A stretch of 19,254 bases of DNA from Fidelibacterota bacterium TCS55 (lineage in GTDB: Bacteria > Fidelibacterota > Marinisomatia > Marinisomatales > TCS55): positions 1 through 19,254 of the forward strand of contig CAJJBS010000056.1 of assembly GCA_905182385.1 (NCBI GenBank). Reading direction: 5' to 3'. Made by a program: the position numbers and the translations under genes. This document shows positions 7,212-15,814 of this stretch, piece by piece; within the stretch, counting starts at the first letter, position 1, and each line of letters starts with the position of its first letter. The notes beneath the pieces are model-generated. The model saw nothing but the letters and a program-made list of their open reading frames with translations, had not been told where the DNA came from and made no database searches.

Positions 7212-8948
7212 ATGAATAAATACTTAATCTATATTTTATTAACTATGTTATTTATTAGCTGCCAATCTTTAGGTATAAAAAATAAGGGCATAGTTAATAA
7301 AAAAGTTTGGAATAAAGGTGCTATGGTAAGTGCCGCTAACCCATATGCTGTAAAAGCTGCTATCAAGATATTAGAAAAAGGTGGCAGTGCAACGGATGCT
7401 GCTATTGCAGCACATTTAGTTCTTGGCCTCGTTGAACCACAAAGCTCCGGCCTTGGCGGTGGAGGCTTTATGCTGAACTATGATTATAAAACTAATGATT
7501 TAACATTTATTGATGGTCGCGAAACTGCTCCAGCAGCTGCAAAAATTGATATGTTTATGAAGAAAGATGGAACGGTTATGAGTTTCATGGAAGCAGTTCC
7601 AAGCGGTAAATCGGTTGGTACTCCAGGAATAGTTTCACTTTATGAAACTGCTCATAAAAAATATGGATTAGTACCATGGTCAACTCTTTTTGAAGATGCA
7701 ATTAACTTATCAAAAAATGGATTCACTGTTTCGCCCAGACTTGCAAAATATGTTGAACTAGTTGAAAAAATAGGAAGATTGTCGATTAACTCTGGTGCAA
7801 AAGAATATTTTTATCCAAATGGAATCAAGATAAAAGAGGGCGATATTCTTCAAAATTTTGAATATGCAAAGACTTTAAGTTCTATTTCTGAACAAGGATC
7901 TAAGGTCTTTTATCATGGTAGTATAGCTAAAGAAATTATTAAGTCAGTAAATAAAGAGCCAGATCCAGGGAAAATGACCTTAGAAGATTTAACAAATTAT
8001 ACTAATGTTATTAGGCCCGTTATATGTGGAACATTTAGAGAAATGAATATCTGCACTACAACACCTCCTTCTTCAGGTGGTGCACAAATTATGATAGCTG
8101 GTATTTATGACCATCTTATAAATAATTTATCCACACAAGAGGATAAAATTGCTGCTTTTGTAGATGCTCAAAGATTATCATATGCTGACCGCGATCATTT
8201 TTTTGGAGATCCTGATGAAGTAAAAATACCCTTAGAAGCTCTAATAGATCCAAAATATATTAAAGCGAGAGCAAAAGAAAGATTTTTACCTAATGCTATA
8301 CCAACTCCAGGAAATCCTTCAAAAGTAATAAAAGATTTATCAAATATACCAAAATGGGGAAAAGATAATACGGAAGAAGCTTCTGGAACAACACATATGT
8401 CAATAATTGATCAATATGGTAATGCTGTTGCACTTACGGCAACAATTGAAAGTGTTTTTGGTTCTCAAAGATGGGCTGCAGGGTTTCTTTTAAATAACGA
8501 AATGACTGATTTTGCAAGGAAAGTTCCATCAGATGGAAGTCGACTTGCTAACGCTGTAGCTCCTAACCGAAGACCTCGATCATCAATGTCGCCAACAATG
8601 GTTTTTGATAAAGATGGCGGTCTATTAATGGTAACTGGTTCACCTGGAGGAAATGCTATTCCTGCTTATGTAAATAAAACTATTTTAGGAATATTTGATT
8701 GGGAGTTAAGCGCACAACAAGCTGTTGATTTTCCAAATATAATTGCTCGTGGTGAAAAGGTAAAAGTTGAAGTCTTTACTCAGAAAGGGGAAACCATAGC
8801 AAAAGACTTAAGTGAAAAAGGTTACATAATAGAAAAAATAACACGAGAACAATCCGGTATTCATTTAATTGTTGTCACAGAGAAAGGTTTAGATGGTGCT
8901 GCCGATAAACGTCGTGAAGGTATCGTCTCTTATTTAAAATCAAAATGA
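7212..8948 (+). CDS. ggt: Gamma-glutamyltransferase, predicted lipoprotein (paralogue 1)
   Basis: An Ntn-hydrolase that cleaves or transfers the gamma-glutamyl group of glutathione and related peptides, acting outside the inner membrane. A hydrophobic leader ends at FISC (Cys17), a plausible lipobox. The large-subunit part shows GGSATDAAIAAHLVLG (57-72), GLGGGGFMLNY (80-90) and DGRETAP (R103, equivalent to the gamma-glutamyl carboxylate-binding Arg). Autoprocessing should occur before T393 in SGTTHMSIID, freeing the catalytic N-terminal Thr of the small subunit. The small subunit has LLNNEMTDF (D433), RPRSSMSPTMVF (S457, S458) and GSPGGNAIPAYV. The stretch between MTDF and ANA is about five residues shorter than in its neighbour, so the E. 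coli-type lid loop looks reduced. 578 residues is normal. Its stop overlaps the next start as ATGA. Confidence 0.93.
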   Translation: MNKYLIYILLTMLFISCQSLGIKNKGIVNKKVWNKGAMVSAANPYAVKAAIKILEKGGSATDAAIAAHLVLGLVEPQSSGLGGGGFMLNYDYKTNDLTFIDGRETAPAAAKIDMFMKKDGTVMSFMEAVPSGKSVGTPGIVSLYETAHKKYGLVPWSTLFEDAINLSKNGFTVSPRLAKYVELVEKIGRLSINSGAKEYFYPNGIKIKEGDILQNFEYAKTLSSISEQGSKVFYHGSIAKEIIKSVNKEPDPGKMTLEDLTNYTNVIRPVICGTFREMNICTTTPPSSGGAQIMIAGIYDHLINNLSTQEDKIAAFVDAQRLSYADRDHFFGDPDEVKIPLEALIDPKYIKARAKERFLPNAIPTPGNPSKVIKDLSNIPKWGKDNTEEASGTTHMSIIDQYGNAVALTATIESVFGSQRWAAGFLLNNEMTDFARKVPSDGSRLANAVAPNRRPRSSMSPTMVFDKDGGLLMVTGSPGGNAIPAYVNKTILGIFDWELSAQQAVDFPNIIARGEKVKVEVFTQKGETIAKDLSEKGYIIEKITREQSGIHLIVVTEKGLDGAADKRREGIVSYLKSK

Positions 8949-10642
8949 AATATTTAAAAAACTTATTTCTTATATTAATATTATTATTAATTATAAGTTG
9001 TGATTCTAAACCAGTCCATGGGAAAAATGGAATGGTTGTATCTACTAGTACCCAAGCATCTAAAATTGGTATTGATATTTTAAAACAAGGTGGAAATGCT
9101 GTAGATGCAGCATCAGCTGTAGGTTTTGCATTAGCTGTAACGTCATCTTCAAATGGTAATATTGGTGGTGGTGGCTTTATGGTAGGACACTTTGCCGATG
9201 GAAAAACCTTTACTCTTGACTTTAGAGAAATGGCGCCATCTAAAGCTTATAAAGATATCTATCTTGATGATAATAATAATGTGATAGAAGGAAAATCCTT
9301 AACCACACATTTTGCTTCAGGTGTCCCAGGGTCAGTTGATGGCTTACTTAAAGCTTGGAGAGACCATGGATCTGGTAGTATACCCCTTAAACAATTATTA
9401 GAGCCTGCAATTAATTTAGCAAATAATGGTTTTAAGCTTTCTAAGTATGAAGCAAATCGTTTTAATAAAAATAAAGACTTCCTTAGCAAACATAGTGCCA
9501 CAAAACTAATTTTTACCCGTAATGATCGTGAATGGAAAGAAGGCGATATTTTTTTTCAAAAAGATTTAGCTAAAACTTTAACTAGAATTGCAAGTAAAGG
9601 GCGTGATGGGTTTTATAAAGGTATTACAGCTAAGCTTATTGTTGAAGAAATGAAGAAGGTTGGTGGCTGGATAACATATCAAGATCTTGATAATTACCTT
9701 TCTAAATATAGAGAGCCCATAATTGGATCATTTAATGATTATAATATTATATCAATGGGGCCACCAAGCTCTGGCGGTATTCTTATAATCCAGATGCTTA
9801 ATATGTTAGATTTATTACAAACTAATTTAAACCCTCCTCTTGATCTAGATTTTAACTCTTCTGACTATATTCATTTATTAACTGAAATTGAAAGAAGGGC
9901 TTATGCTGATAGAGCAGAGCATCTGGGTGATTCTGATTTTTGGGATGTTCCAAAAGAAATATTATTATCAAAATCTTATGCGGAAGATCGAATTAAATCA
10001 ATCGATGTAAGTAATGCAACAAACTCAAATGATATTAATCACGGTTTAAAAATGATTAAAGAGAGTGAAGAAACAACTCATTATTCAATTGTTGATAAAG
10101 ATGGGAATGCTGTTTCTGTGACTACAACTATTAATTCTGGTTATGGAAGTGGTATAACTATTAATGGTGCAGGCTTTATAATGAATAATGAAATGGATGA
10201 TTTTTCAAGTAAGCCTGGTGTACCCAATTTGTTTGGACTAGTTGGTAATGAAGCCAATGCAATACAACCAAAAAAACGTCCTTTAAGTTCAATGTCGCCA
10301 ACAATAGTTTTAAAAAATAATAAACCATTTTTAGTCCTTGGGACACCTGGAGGTTCAACTATAATCACTACAGTTTTACAAAATATACTAAATGTGATTC
10401 TTCATGATATGAATATTAAAGAAGCTGTCTCTTCACCTCGATTTCATTCCCAATGGTTACCAGATGTTCTTTATTATGAAGAAGGTTCTTTTTCAAATAA
10501 GTTAATTTTAGATCTTAAAACTAAGGGGCATGATTTAAAGCAAAGAGGTAATATTGGTGAAGCTAATGGAATCATGATTAATGAAAAAGGGTTTTGGGGT
10601 GGAGCCGATTATAGAGGTGAAAATACTGCTATTGGTTATTAA
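8945..10642 (+). CDS. ggt: Gamma-glutamyltransferase, predicted lipoprotein (paralogue 2)
   Basis: A second, divergent GGT of 565 residues immediately after the first. The leader of about 18 hydrophobic residues ends in LIISC (Cys19), followed by Asp; in E. coli an Asp after the lipid-modified Cys favours inner membrane retention. Large-subunit motifs are GGNAVDAASAVGFALAV (49-65), GNIGGGGFMVG (71-81) and LDFREMAP (R94). The processing site is before T377 in EETTHYSIVDKDGNAVSV, very close to the E. coli sequence. NNEMDDF (D419), a full-length lid loop SSKPGVPNLFGLVGNEANA, RPLSSMSPTIV (S448, S449) and GTPGGSTIITTVLQNIL follow. It therefore looks more like classical E. coli Ggt than its partner does. 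The two proteins differ throughout, so the duplication is old or the genes have separate origins. It ends convergently against rlmN with a four-base overlap. Confidence 0.94.
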   Translation: MKYLKNLFLILILLLIISCDSKPVHGKNGMVVSTSTQASKIGIDILKQGGNAVDAASAVGFALAVTSSSNGNIGGGGFMVGHFADGKTFTLDFREMAPSKAYKDIYLDDNNNVIEGKSLTTHFASGVPGSVDGLLKAWRDHGSGSIPLKQLLEPAINLANNGFKLSKYEANRFNKNKDFLSKHSATKLIFTRNDREWKEGDIFFQKDLAKTLTRIASKGRDGFYKGITAKLIVEEMKKVGGWITYQDLDNYLSKYREPIIGSFNDYNIISMGPPSSGGILIIQMLNMLDLLQTNLNPPLDLDFNSSDYIHLLTEIERRAYADRAEHLGDSDFWDVPKEILLSKSYAEDRIKSIDVSNATNSNDINHGLKMIKESEETTHYSIVDKDGNAVSVTTTINSGYGSGITINGAGFIMNNEMDDFSSKPGVPNLFGLVGNEANAIQPKKRPLSSMSPTIVLKNNKPFLVLGTPGGSTIITTVLQNILNVILHDMNIKEAVSSPRFHSQWLPDVLYYEEGSFSNKLILDLKTKGHDLKQRGNIGEANGIMINEKGFWGGADYRGENTAIGY

Positions 10643-11667
10643 GAAATAGCTTCCACAGCTAATTGACCACAACCTGCATTAATATCAGTTCCTTTACTCC
10701 ATCGAACAGTTACATTAAAGGGTGCCTTTCTTAATTCTTTTAAAAAATTCTTAATTGTAATTTCATCTGGTCTGTTAAAATCACCACCAATTTCATTATA
10801 AGGAATTATATTTACTTTGCATTCTAAACCCATTAAAAGAGATATTAACTTTTTCCCATCACTAGGAGAATCATTAATTCCTTTTAATAAAACATATTCA
10901 AATGTTATTAAACGTCTTGTTTTTTGATAATAATATCTTGCTGAATCTATAAGCTCATTTAATGAATAAGTATTAGTAACCGACATAATTTTTTTTCGCT
11001 CAATCTCTGTTACAGCATTAAGACTAATTGCTAATTTAAATTGATGCTCTTCATCAGCAATTTTTCGAATTTTTGGAACAATCCCCGCAGTTGAAATGGT
11101 TATTCTTCTAGCACCAAAACCCATTTTATGATTTAGAAATTTAGCTGCTTTTATAACATTTTTATAATTTAAGAAAGGTTCTCCCATTCCCATAAATACA
11201 ATATTTGTAATTTTATGTTTTGATAGTCTTTCCAAATGAAGTACTTGATCAATTATTTCGTAATCATTTAAATTTTTTATAAAACCCATTGAAGCTGTCG
11301 CACAAAATTTGCAATCTACTGCACAACCAATCTGACTAGAGATACAAACGGTAGTTCTATTTTTTTCATACATTAAAACTGATTCAAGGCTATGACCACT
11401 TATTGTTTTAAAAAGGAATTTTTTAGTTGGTTCATTTTCAGATCCACTAACATGATTTATTTGTAGTGGGTGCAATTGCATTTTCTCAGATAATTTATCT
11501 CTTAAGTCTTTGGGAATATTTTTCATTTCTTCCCAATTTTCACAAAAATTATCAAATATCCAATTTTGGATTTGTTCATATCGAAATGTTTCAGCTCCTA
11601 TTCTTTTTAATAGTGATAATGTTTCTATTTTATCTAACCCTATGAATGATTTTTCTTTGTTAGTCAT
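10639..11667 (-). CDS. rlmN: 23S rRNA (A2503-C2)/tRNA (A37-C2) methyltransferase RlmN
   Basis: A radical SAM enzyme that methylates C2 of A2503 in 23S rRNA and, in several bacteria, A37 of some tRNAs. The 342 residues are slightly short but within range. The [4Fe-4S]/SAM motif is CAVDCKFC (C115, C119, C122), preceded by VCISSQIGC with C108, the equivalent of the resolving Cys. MGMGEPFLNY (159-168), RRITISTAGIVPKI (187-200) and KLAISLNA (211-218) are SAM-binding segments. The methyl-carrying Cys is C333 in DINAGCGQLA near the C-terminus. The N-terminal LSLLKRIGAETFRYEQIQNWIF block is the RNA-binding accessory domain. The gene reads against the ggt pair, its stop sharing the TTAA tetranucleotide with the ggt stop. 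It starts at the divergent gap before moxR. Confidence 0.96.
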   Translation of the reverse strand: MTNKEKSFIGLDKIETLSLLKRIGAETFRYEQIQNWIFDNFCENWEEMKNIPKDLRDKLSEKMQLHPLQINHVSGSENEPTKKFLFKTISGHSLESVLMYEKNRTTVCISSQIGCAVDCKFCATASMGFIKNLNDYEIIDQVLHLERLSKHKITNIVFMGMGEPFLNYKNVIKAAKFLNHKMGFGARRITISTAGIVPKIRKIADEEHQFKLAISLNAVTEIERKKIMSVTNTYSLNELIDSARYYYQKTRRLITFEYVLLKGINDSPSDGKKLISLLMGLECKVNIIPYNEIGGDFNRPDEITIKNFLKELRKAPFNVTVRWSKGTDINAGCGQLAVEAIS

Positions 11668-11734
11668 ATATTAAAGTTCTATTAAGTAAAATGGTCATAC
11701 AAGACATTTGCTTCATTCAAAGTGAGCATGTAAG

Positions 11735-11763
11735 TTTTCAACCCTTTTTAATTCATCTAAAAT
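11735..11763 (+). promoter_or_regulatory. Possible moxR promoter
   Basis: In the 112-base gap between the divergent rlmN and moxR starts, TTTTCA (11735-11740) and TAAAAT (11758-11763) lie 17 bases apart and match the sigma70 consensus at 4 of 6 and 5 of 6 positions. The implied start, near 11770, leaves only about 10 leader bases, AAGACTCTG, before the ATG at 11780. I saw no comparably good promoter for rlmN on the other strand. Confidence 0.3.
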
Positions 11764-11779
11764 ATATAGAAAGACTCTG

Positions 11780-12757
11780 ATGACAGATAATACAGATATT
11801 GAACTCCTAAAAAAACTAGACGAATTAAGGTCTCAATTCTTTAATGAGATTGGTAAATCAATAATTGGTCAGCATCATGCGCTAGACCATATTTTGATTG
11901 CATTACTTTGTAAAGGACATACTTTAATTGTAGGTGTTCCTGGACTTGCTAAAACTTTAATGATAAAATCATTGGCAGATATTCTAGATCTAAATTTTAA
12001 ACGCATTCAATTCACTCCTGATTTGATGCCAAGTGATATAACAGGCACTGAAGTAATAGAAGAAGATCAATCAACAGGTAAGCGATCATTCCGTTTTTTT
12101 AAAGGACCAATCTTTGGGAATATTATTCTTGCTGATGAAATTAATAGAACTCCTCCAAAAACACAGGCAGCATTATTAGAGTCAATGCAAGAAAATAAAG
12201 TTACAGCTTCTGGTAATACCTATAATCTAGAAGAGCCCTTCTTTGTGCTCGCAACTCAAAACCCGATTGAGCAAGAAGGAACATATCCTCTTCCAGAAGC
12301 ACAATTAGATCGTTTTATGTTTAATATTTTAATTGATTACCCAAGTCAAGAAGATGAAGTCTTAATAGTTAAATCTTCAACAACTGGTGAGACCCCAGAA
12401 TTAAAAAAAGTAATTTCAAAAGATGAAATAATAACTTTTCAAAAGCTAATTCGTCGAATACCTGTTGCGGATAACGTTATTGAATATGCCGTTAATTTAG
12501 TTGCCTCTACTCGACCTGGTAAATCTTCAAAGGACTCTATTAACAAATGGATTGATTGGGGTGCAGGTCCTAGAGCTTCTCAATGCATGATTATGGGAGC
12601 AAAAGCTCGTGCCGCACTTGATGGAAGACCTACTCCAAACATTGATGATGTAAGAGCCCTAGCATTACCAGTTCTTCGACATCGTATACTTCCTAATTTT
12701 AATGCTGAGGCTGAAGGAATGCAAGTTGATGATATCATCACTCAACTTCTGGAGTAA
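11780..12757 (+). CDS. MoxR-type AAA+ ATPase
   Basis: A 325-residue cytoplasmic AAA+ ATPase of the MoxR family (AAA_3). Members act as chaperone-like ATPases with VWA-domain partners in assembling or activating metalloenzymes or envelope complexes. Walker A is GVPGLAKT (res 52-59), Walker B NIILADEINR (114-123) and sensor 1 ATQNP (158-162, with N161). The arginine-finger region is EAQLDRFMF (173-181). The typical FTPDLMPSDITGTE (78-91) and LESMQENKVT (133-142) are also present. The C-terminal lid extends to the end with GPRASQCMIMGAKARAALDGR. It is followed after three bases by a DUF58 gene whose Shine-Dalgarno sequence lies in its own last codons, so the pair is surely co-transcribed. Confidence 0.94.
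   Translation: MTDNTDIELLKKLDELRSQFFNEIGKSIIGQHHALDHILIALLCKGHTLIVGVPGLAKTLMIKSLADILDLNFKRIQFTPDLMPSDITGTEVIEEDQSTGKRSFRFFKGPIFGNIILADEINRTPPKTQAALLESMQENKVTASGNTYNLEEPFFVLATQNPIEQEGTYPLPEAQLDRFMFNILIDYPSQEDEVLIVKSSTTGETPELKKVISKDEIITFQKLIRRIPVADNVIEYAVNLVASTRPGKSSKDSINKWIDWGAGPRASQCMIMGAKARAALDGRPTPNIDDVRALALPVLRHRILPNFNAEAEGMQVDDIITQLLE
12751..12754 (+). promoter_or_regulatory. Ribosome binding site supporting a TTG start for the DUF58 gene
   Basis: GGAG at the end of moxR lies 6 bases before TTG at 12761. No in-frame ATG occurs before the conserved N-terminal region, so the TTG start is the best choice. Confidence 0.55.
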
Positions 12758-12760
12758 TCT

Positions 12761-13651
12761 TTGGATAAGAGAAAATATCTAAATCCAGAAACTGTTGCTA
12801 AGCTTGAGAATATGTCTTTGAGAGCACGCCTAGTGGTTGAAGGATACATGATAGGGCAACACAAAAGTCCATATCATGGATTTAGTGTTGAATTTGCTGA
12901 ACATCGCGCTTATGGTCATGGTGATGAGATTCGTCATATAGATTGGAAATTATTCGGAAAAACAGATCGTTATTACATTAAAAGATTTGAAGAAGAAACA
13001 AATCTAAGATCTCATATTTTAATCGATACCAGCCAATCAATGAAATTCACAAGTAAAAATATTACTAAACTTGATTATGCTAGTTATTTAGCTGCAGCCC
13101 TTACTCATTTAATGCTTCGTCAAAAAGATGGAATTGGTTTAATCCTTTTTGATGAAAAAATAAAAAAATTTATACCACCAAAAGCTTCAAAAGCTCATGC
13201 TAAAATAATTATGGAAACATTAGAAAATATTAATTCTGGAAATGATACTAAGATTAAATCAACTCTTGATTATATGGCAGAAAAAATAAAAAAAAGAGGG
13301 TTAGTTATACTTATTTCAGATCTCATGGATAATCCAGATGAAGTTTTAATGGGTTTAAACCATTTTAGACACAATAAACAAGAGGTTATTGTTTTTCATA
13401 TTTTAGATCGTCAAGAAGTTGAATTTAATTATAAAGACCGTATTCAATTTAAAGATATGGAAACAGGTGAACTAATAACCACTGACCCTTGGCATATTCG
13501 GCAAGCTTATCAAAATCAAATTGAAAAATTTAAAAAAAAATACCAAAGTGGCTGCCGAAAACAGAAAATTGATTATATACCACTTTATACTGATCAACCT
13601 TTAGATATTGCTCTAAATGAATATTTAAATAAAAGAAAAAAATCAGGCTAA
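12761..13651 (+). CDS. DUF58 protein with a VWA-like domain (MoxR partner)
   Basis: A 296-residue soluble-looking protein with no transmembrane helix. The DUF58 signature spans about res 44-79: EFAEHRAYGHGDEIRHIDWK, followed by a KTDRYYIKRFEEE stretch. A VWA-like fold follows, with a MIDAS-type DTSQSM (D89, S91, S93) and an ISDLMD segment further on that could supply another metal-site Asp. It starts at TTG (see the ribosome site at 12751) three bases after moxR. MoxR-DUF58 pairs are widespread and usually continue into Bat-type VWA membrane proteins; here they do not, because the next gene is on the opposite strand. By family analogy it is the adaptor through which the MoxR ATPase acts. Its client is unknown. 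Confidence 0.9.
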   Translation: MDKRKYLNPETVAKLENMSLRARLVVEGYMIGQHKSPYHGFSVEFAEHRAYGHGDEIRHIDWKLFGKTDRYYIKRFEEETNLRSHILIDTSQSMKFTSKNITKLDYASYLAAALTHLMLRQKDGIGLILFDEKIKKFIPPKASKAHAKIIMETLENINSGNDTKIKSTLDYMAEKIKKRGLVILISDLMDNPDEVLMGLNHFRHNKQEVIVFHILDRQEVEFNYKDRIQFKDMETGELITTDPWHIRQAYQNQIEKFKKKYQSGCRKQKIDYIPLYTDQPLDIALNEYLNKRKKSG

Positions 13652-13664
13652 TTATTATTTTGCC

Positions 13665-14735
13665 CTATCCACCTAGCTTTTTCGATTTTTCATAATATCG
13701 TGTTGCGCCTTCCATATCTCCCTGTTTAATAAGAACTCTTGACATTCCTTTATAATGATTAGGGTTTTCAGGGTCTAATGCAATTAACTCTCTGTAAAAT
13801 TTACTAGCTCTACGCCATTTTTCAGCATTCTCAAAAGTTTGAGCAATACCTTCAAGTGCTTCAGTATCCTTCGGATTTAAATCATAGGCAGACATAAAAC
13901 TATCCTCAGCCTCTTGAAAATTATTTAACTGCATATTGAGAACACCTAAATTAAAATATAAATTTGCTTTCAACTCTTTTTCTGTCTCTATTTTAATTGC
14001 TTCTTCAAAAGTTTGTACTGATTTTTCTGTATTTCCAAGGTCATAATACAATCCAGCAAGCATAGTAATTGCAATACTATTTGAAGGTTCAACTTTCTTT
14101 GCTTTTTCAATATACTCTAATGAGCTTTCTTTGTCTCCACTAAATGAAAGAATCTGACCTAAAGCCATATTTGGTTGAAATTCGTTAGGACTCAACTCAA
14201 CTGCTTTCTTACCAAACTCAATTGCTTTTTTATTATTACCTAATTCATAATAACTAGTAGAAAGGATTGAATATGTCTGTCCTTCGCTCGGATCAATATT
14301 TACAGTTTGCTCGAAATGATCAATTGCATCTTGGAGTATAGCTTTATCCTTAGAACCTTTAAAATCATTATAGGTTTGGACAGCTTTATTATAATTTTCT
14401 GCCCAGAACATACTACGATAATTTTTTATTAATTCTGATATTGGTCTACTATTAATTTTGGCCTCAGGATTTACTTCTAGTGCAGAATTAAATATTTTAT
14501 TCATTTCTAGCCATTGCTCTTTTTTAGCATAGACATGATATCCAATTTGAACCATAACTTCAGCATTTGCGGGTTCAACTTCTAGCGCTTTAAGTAAAAA
14601 TTCTTCCGCTTTTCCCCATTCTTCATCTTGAATTGCCATTTTTGCTGTTGTATACTCAGCTGAACTACCACACCCCCAGAGAAATAAAATAGCAAATATT
14701 GTAACTGTGTTTTTTATTAATTCTCTAAAATACAT
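13665..14735 (-). CDS. TPR-repeat lipoprotein
   Basis: A 356-residue exported protein built almost entirely of tetratricopeptide repeats. The N-terminus has charged residues, a hydrophobic stretch (about res 10-20) and a lipobox LWGC (Cys22), predicting a lipid-anchored periplasmic or outer-membrane protein. Helical repeats with the A/L/Y/P spacing run from about residue 27 to 352; clear units include WGKAEEFLLKALEVEPANAE, KKAIEFGKKAVELSPNEFQ, EKSVQTFEEAIKIETEKE, QEAEDSFMSAYDLNPKDTE and RRASKFYRELIALDPENPN. Such proteins serve as scaffolds for envelope complexes; no partner is evident. AGAGGA lies just upstream of the ATG and supports the start. It follows the PfkB-like kinase on the same strand after 80 bases and converges on the DUF58 gene with a 13-base gap. 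Confidence 0.88.
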   Translation of the reverse strand: MYFRELIKNTVTIFAILFLWGCGSSAEYTTAKMAIQDEEWGKAEEFLLKALEVEPANAEVMVQIGYHVYAKKEQWLEMNKIFNSALEVNPEAKINSRPISELIKNYRSMFWAENYNKAVQTYNDFKGSKDKAILQDAIDHFEQTVNIDPSEGQTYSILSTSYYELGNNKKAIEFGKKAVELSPNEFQPNMALGQILSFSGDKESSLEYIEKAKKVEPSNSIAITMLAGLYYDLGNTEKSVQTFEEAIKIETEKELKANLYFNLGVLNMQLNNFQEAEDSFMSAYDLNPKDTEALEGIAQTFENAEKWRRASKFYRELIALDPENPNHYKGMSRVLIKQGDMEGATRYYEKSKKLGG

Positions 14736-14815
14736 ATTGTCCTCTATAATTTTTACTTTTCACGTTATTTGAAGTTATAAAATTTAAATTTTTTATTCAA
14801 GCGTAAAGGGTACCT

Positions 14816-15799
14816 TTAGAAAAGTGATAAGCGAAGTTCTTTAATTTTATTCAAATTGAATTGAGCTCCAGTTTGTTGAATAATTTCTTCTGCTATAAAA
14901 CCGCCTATCCTGCCTGCTTCAATTGGTTCCAAGCCTCTACATAATGATGATATAAATCCAGCTGCATACATATCACCTGCACCCGTTGAATCTTTAGCGC
15001 TTACTTCTCTTGGAGGGACTAAGGTTTGAGTGTTCTTTTCAACAATAATTGATCCTTTTCCCCCAAGTTTTATTGCTGCAATTTTTACTATCTTACCAAG
15101 GGTCATTGCTGAAATATTGTAATCTTCCGTATTAAATAAAATTGCGAGTTCCGATTTATTTGCAAATAAAATATCTATATCTTCTTCTATTATTTTTAAA
15201 AACTCTTCTTTATTTCTTTTAACAACAAAAGGATCTGCAACATCAAATATTATTTTAATATTATTCTCCTTAGAAAAGTTAATCGCCGTTTTGATTGCAG
15301 TTTTCTGAGATTCAGTATCCCACATATAACCAGTAAAATAAAGAAATTTTGATTTAGATAATTTTTCTATATCAATATCATCTTCTGAGAAATCCTGACA
15401 CATACCTAAATGTGTATTCATTGTTCTCTCACCATCAGGAGTCACAATAATAATACTTGAGCCAGTAGGGCCCTGCCCTTGAACCAAGGCAGGTATTACT
15501 CCAAATTTTTTTGTCTGATTTATATATGTATCTCCAAAATTATCATTCCCAATCTTACCTGTAATTAAAGATCTTATACCTAACGCTGAACAAGCCAATA
15601 AAGTATTAGGAGCAGATCCTCCTGGGTGATAAATAGGAGTTAATTCTCTAAAATATGAGAGGATTTCTTTTTGGCGTTTTTCGTCTACTAAATGCATAAC
15701 ACCTTTATCTAAACCTAAATTATTTAAATCTATATCCTTAGCTTTAACAATAATATCTATTAAGGGATTTCCTATGCCGAATAAAATTGGTTCATTCAT
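14816..15799 (-). CDS. PfkB-family carbohydrate/nucleoside kinase (adenosine kinase-like)
   Basis: A 327-residue ribokinase-fold kinase that phosphorylates a sugar or nucleoside with ATP. The N-terminal LFGIGNPLIDIIVKA (res 6-20) and substrate-site HPGGSAPNTLLACSALG (58-74) resemble adenosine kinase-type PfkB members. IGNDNFGDTYI (83-93) and PDGERTMNTHLG (121-132) are typical of the family. The signature DSTGAGDMYAAGF (270-282) contains the catalytic Asp276 and the anion hole. Adenosine kinase is the nearest resemblance, but ribokinase, fructokinase or a related sugar kinase cannot be excluded from sequence alone. No clear Shine-Dalgarno sequence precedes the ATG. It shares the 165-base divergent region with the metallophosphoesterase and reads toward the TPR gene. 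Confidence 0.88.
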   Translation of the reverse strand: MNEPILFGIGNPLIDIIVKAKDIDLNNLGLDKGVMHLVDEKRQKEILSYFRELTPIYHPGGSAPNTLLACSALGIRSLITGKIGNDNFGDTYINQTKKFGVIPALVQGQGPTGSSIIIVTPDGERTMNTHLGMCQDFSEDDIDIEKLSKSKFLYFTGYMWDTESQKTAIKTAINFSKENNIKIIFDVADPFVVKRNKEEFLKIIEEDIDILFANKSELAILFNTEDYNISAMTLGKIVKIAAIKLGGKGSIIVEKNTQTLVPPREVSAKDSTGAGDMYAAGFISSLCRGLEPIEAGRIGGFIAEEIIQQTGAQFNLNKIKELRLSLF

Positions 15800-15814
15800 T
15801 ATTATTTTATTTAG

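Noticed and set aside
8940..8950. The two ggt genes as one frameshifted gene
   Set aside because: Each has its own lipoprotein leader, a full large and small subunit, a processing Thr and a C-terminus, so they are two complete genes.
10141..10368. Reverse-strand open frames inside the second ggt
   Set aside because: They mirror conserved GGT motifs on the coding strand and have no ribosome site or family resemblance.
13652..13664. Bidirectional terminator between the DUF58 and TPR genes
   Set aside because: The 13-base gap has no inverted repeat.
14779..14792. 14-base AT palindrome AAAATTTAAATTTT between the kinase and TPR genes
   Set aside because: A/T-only palindromes are expected often at this base composition, and nothing else marks it as a site.
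14804..14818. TAAAGG-GTA-CCTTTA hairpin at the end of the PfkB-like kinase
   Set aside because: On the transcribed strand no T-run follows it, and the loop is only three bases, so it is not a convincing terminator.
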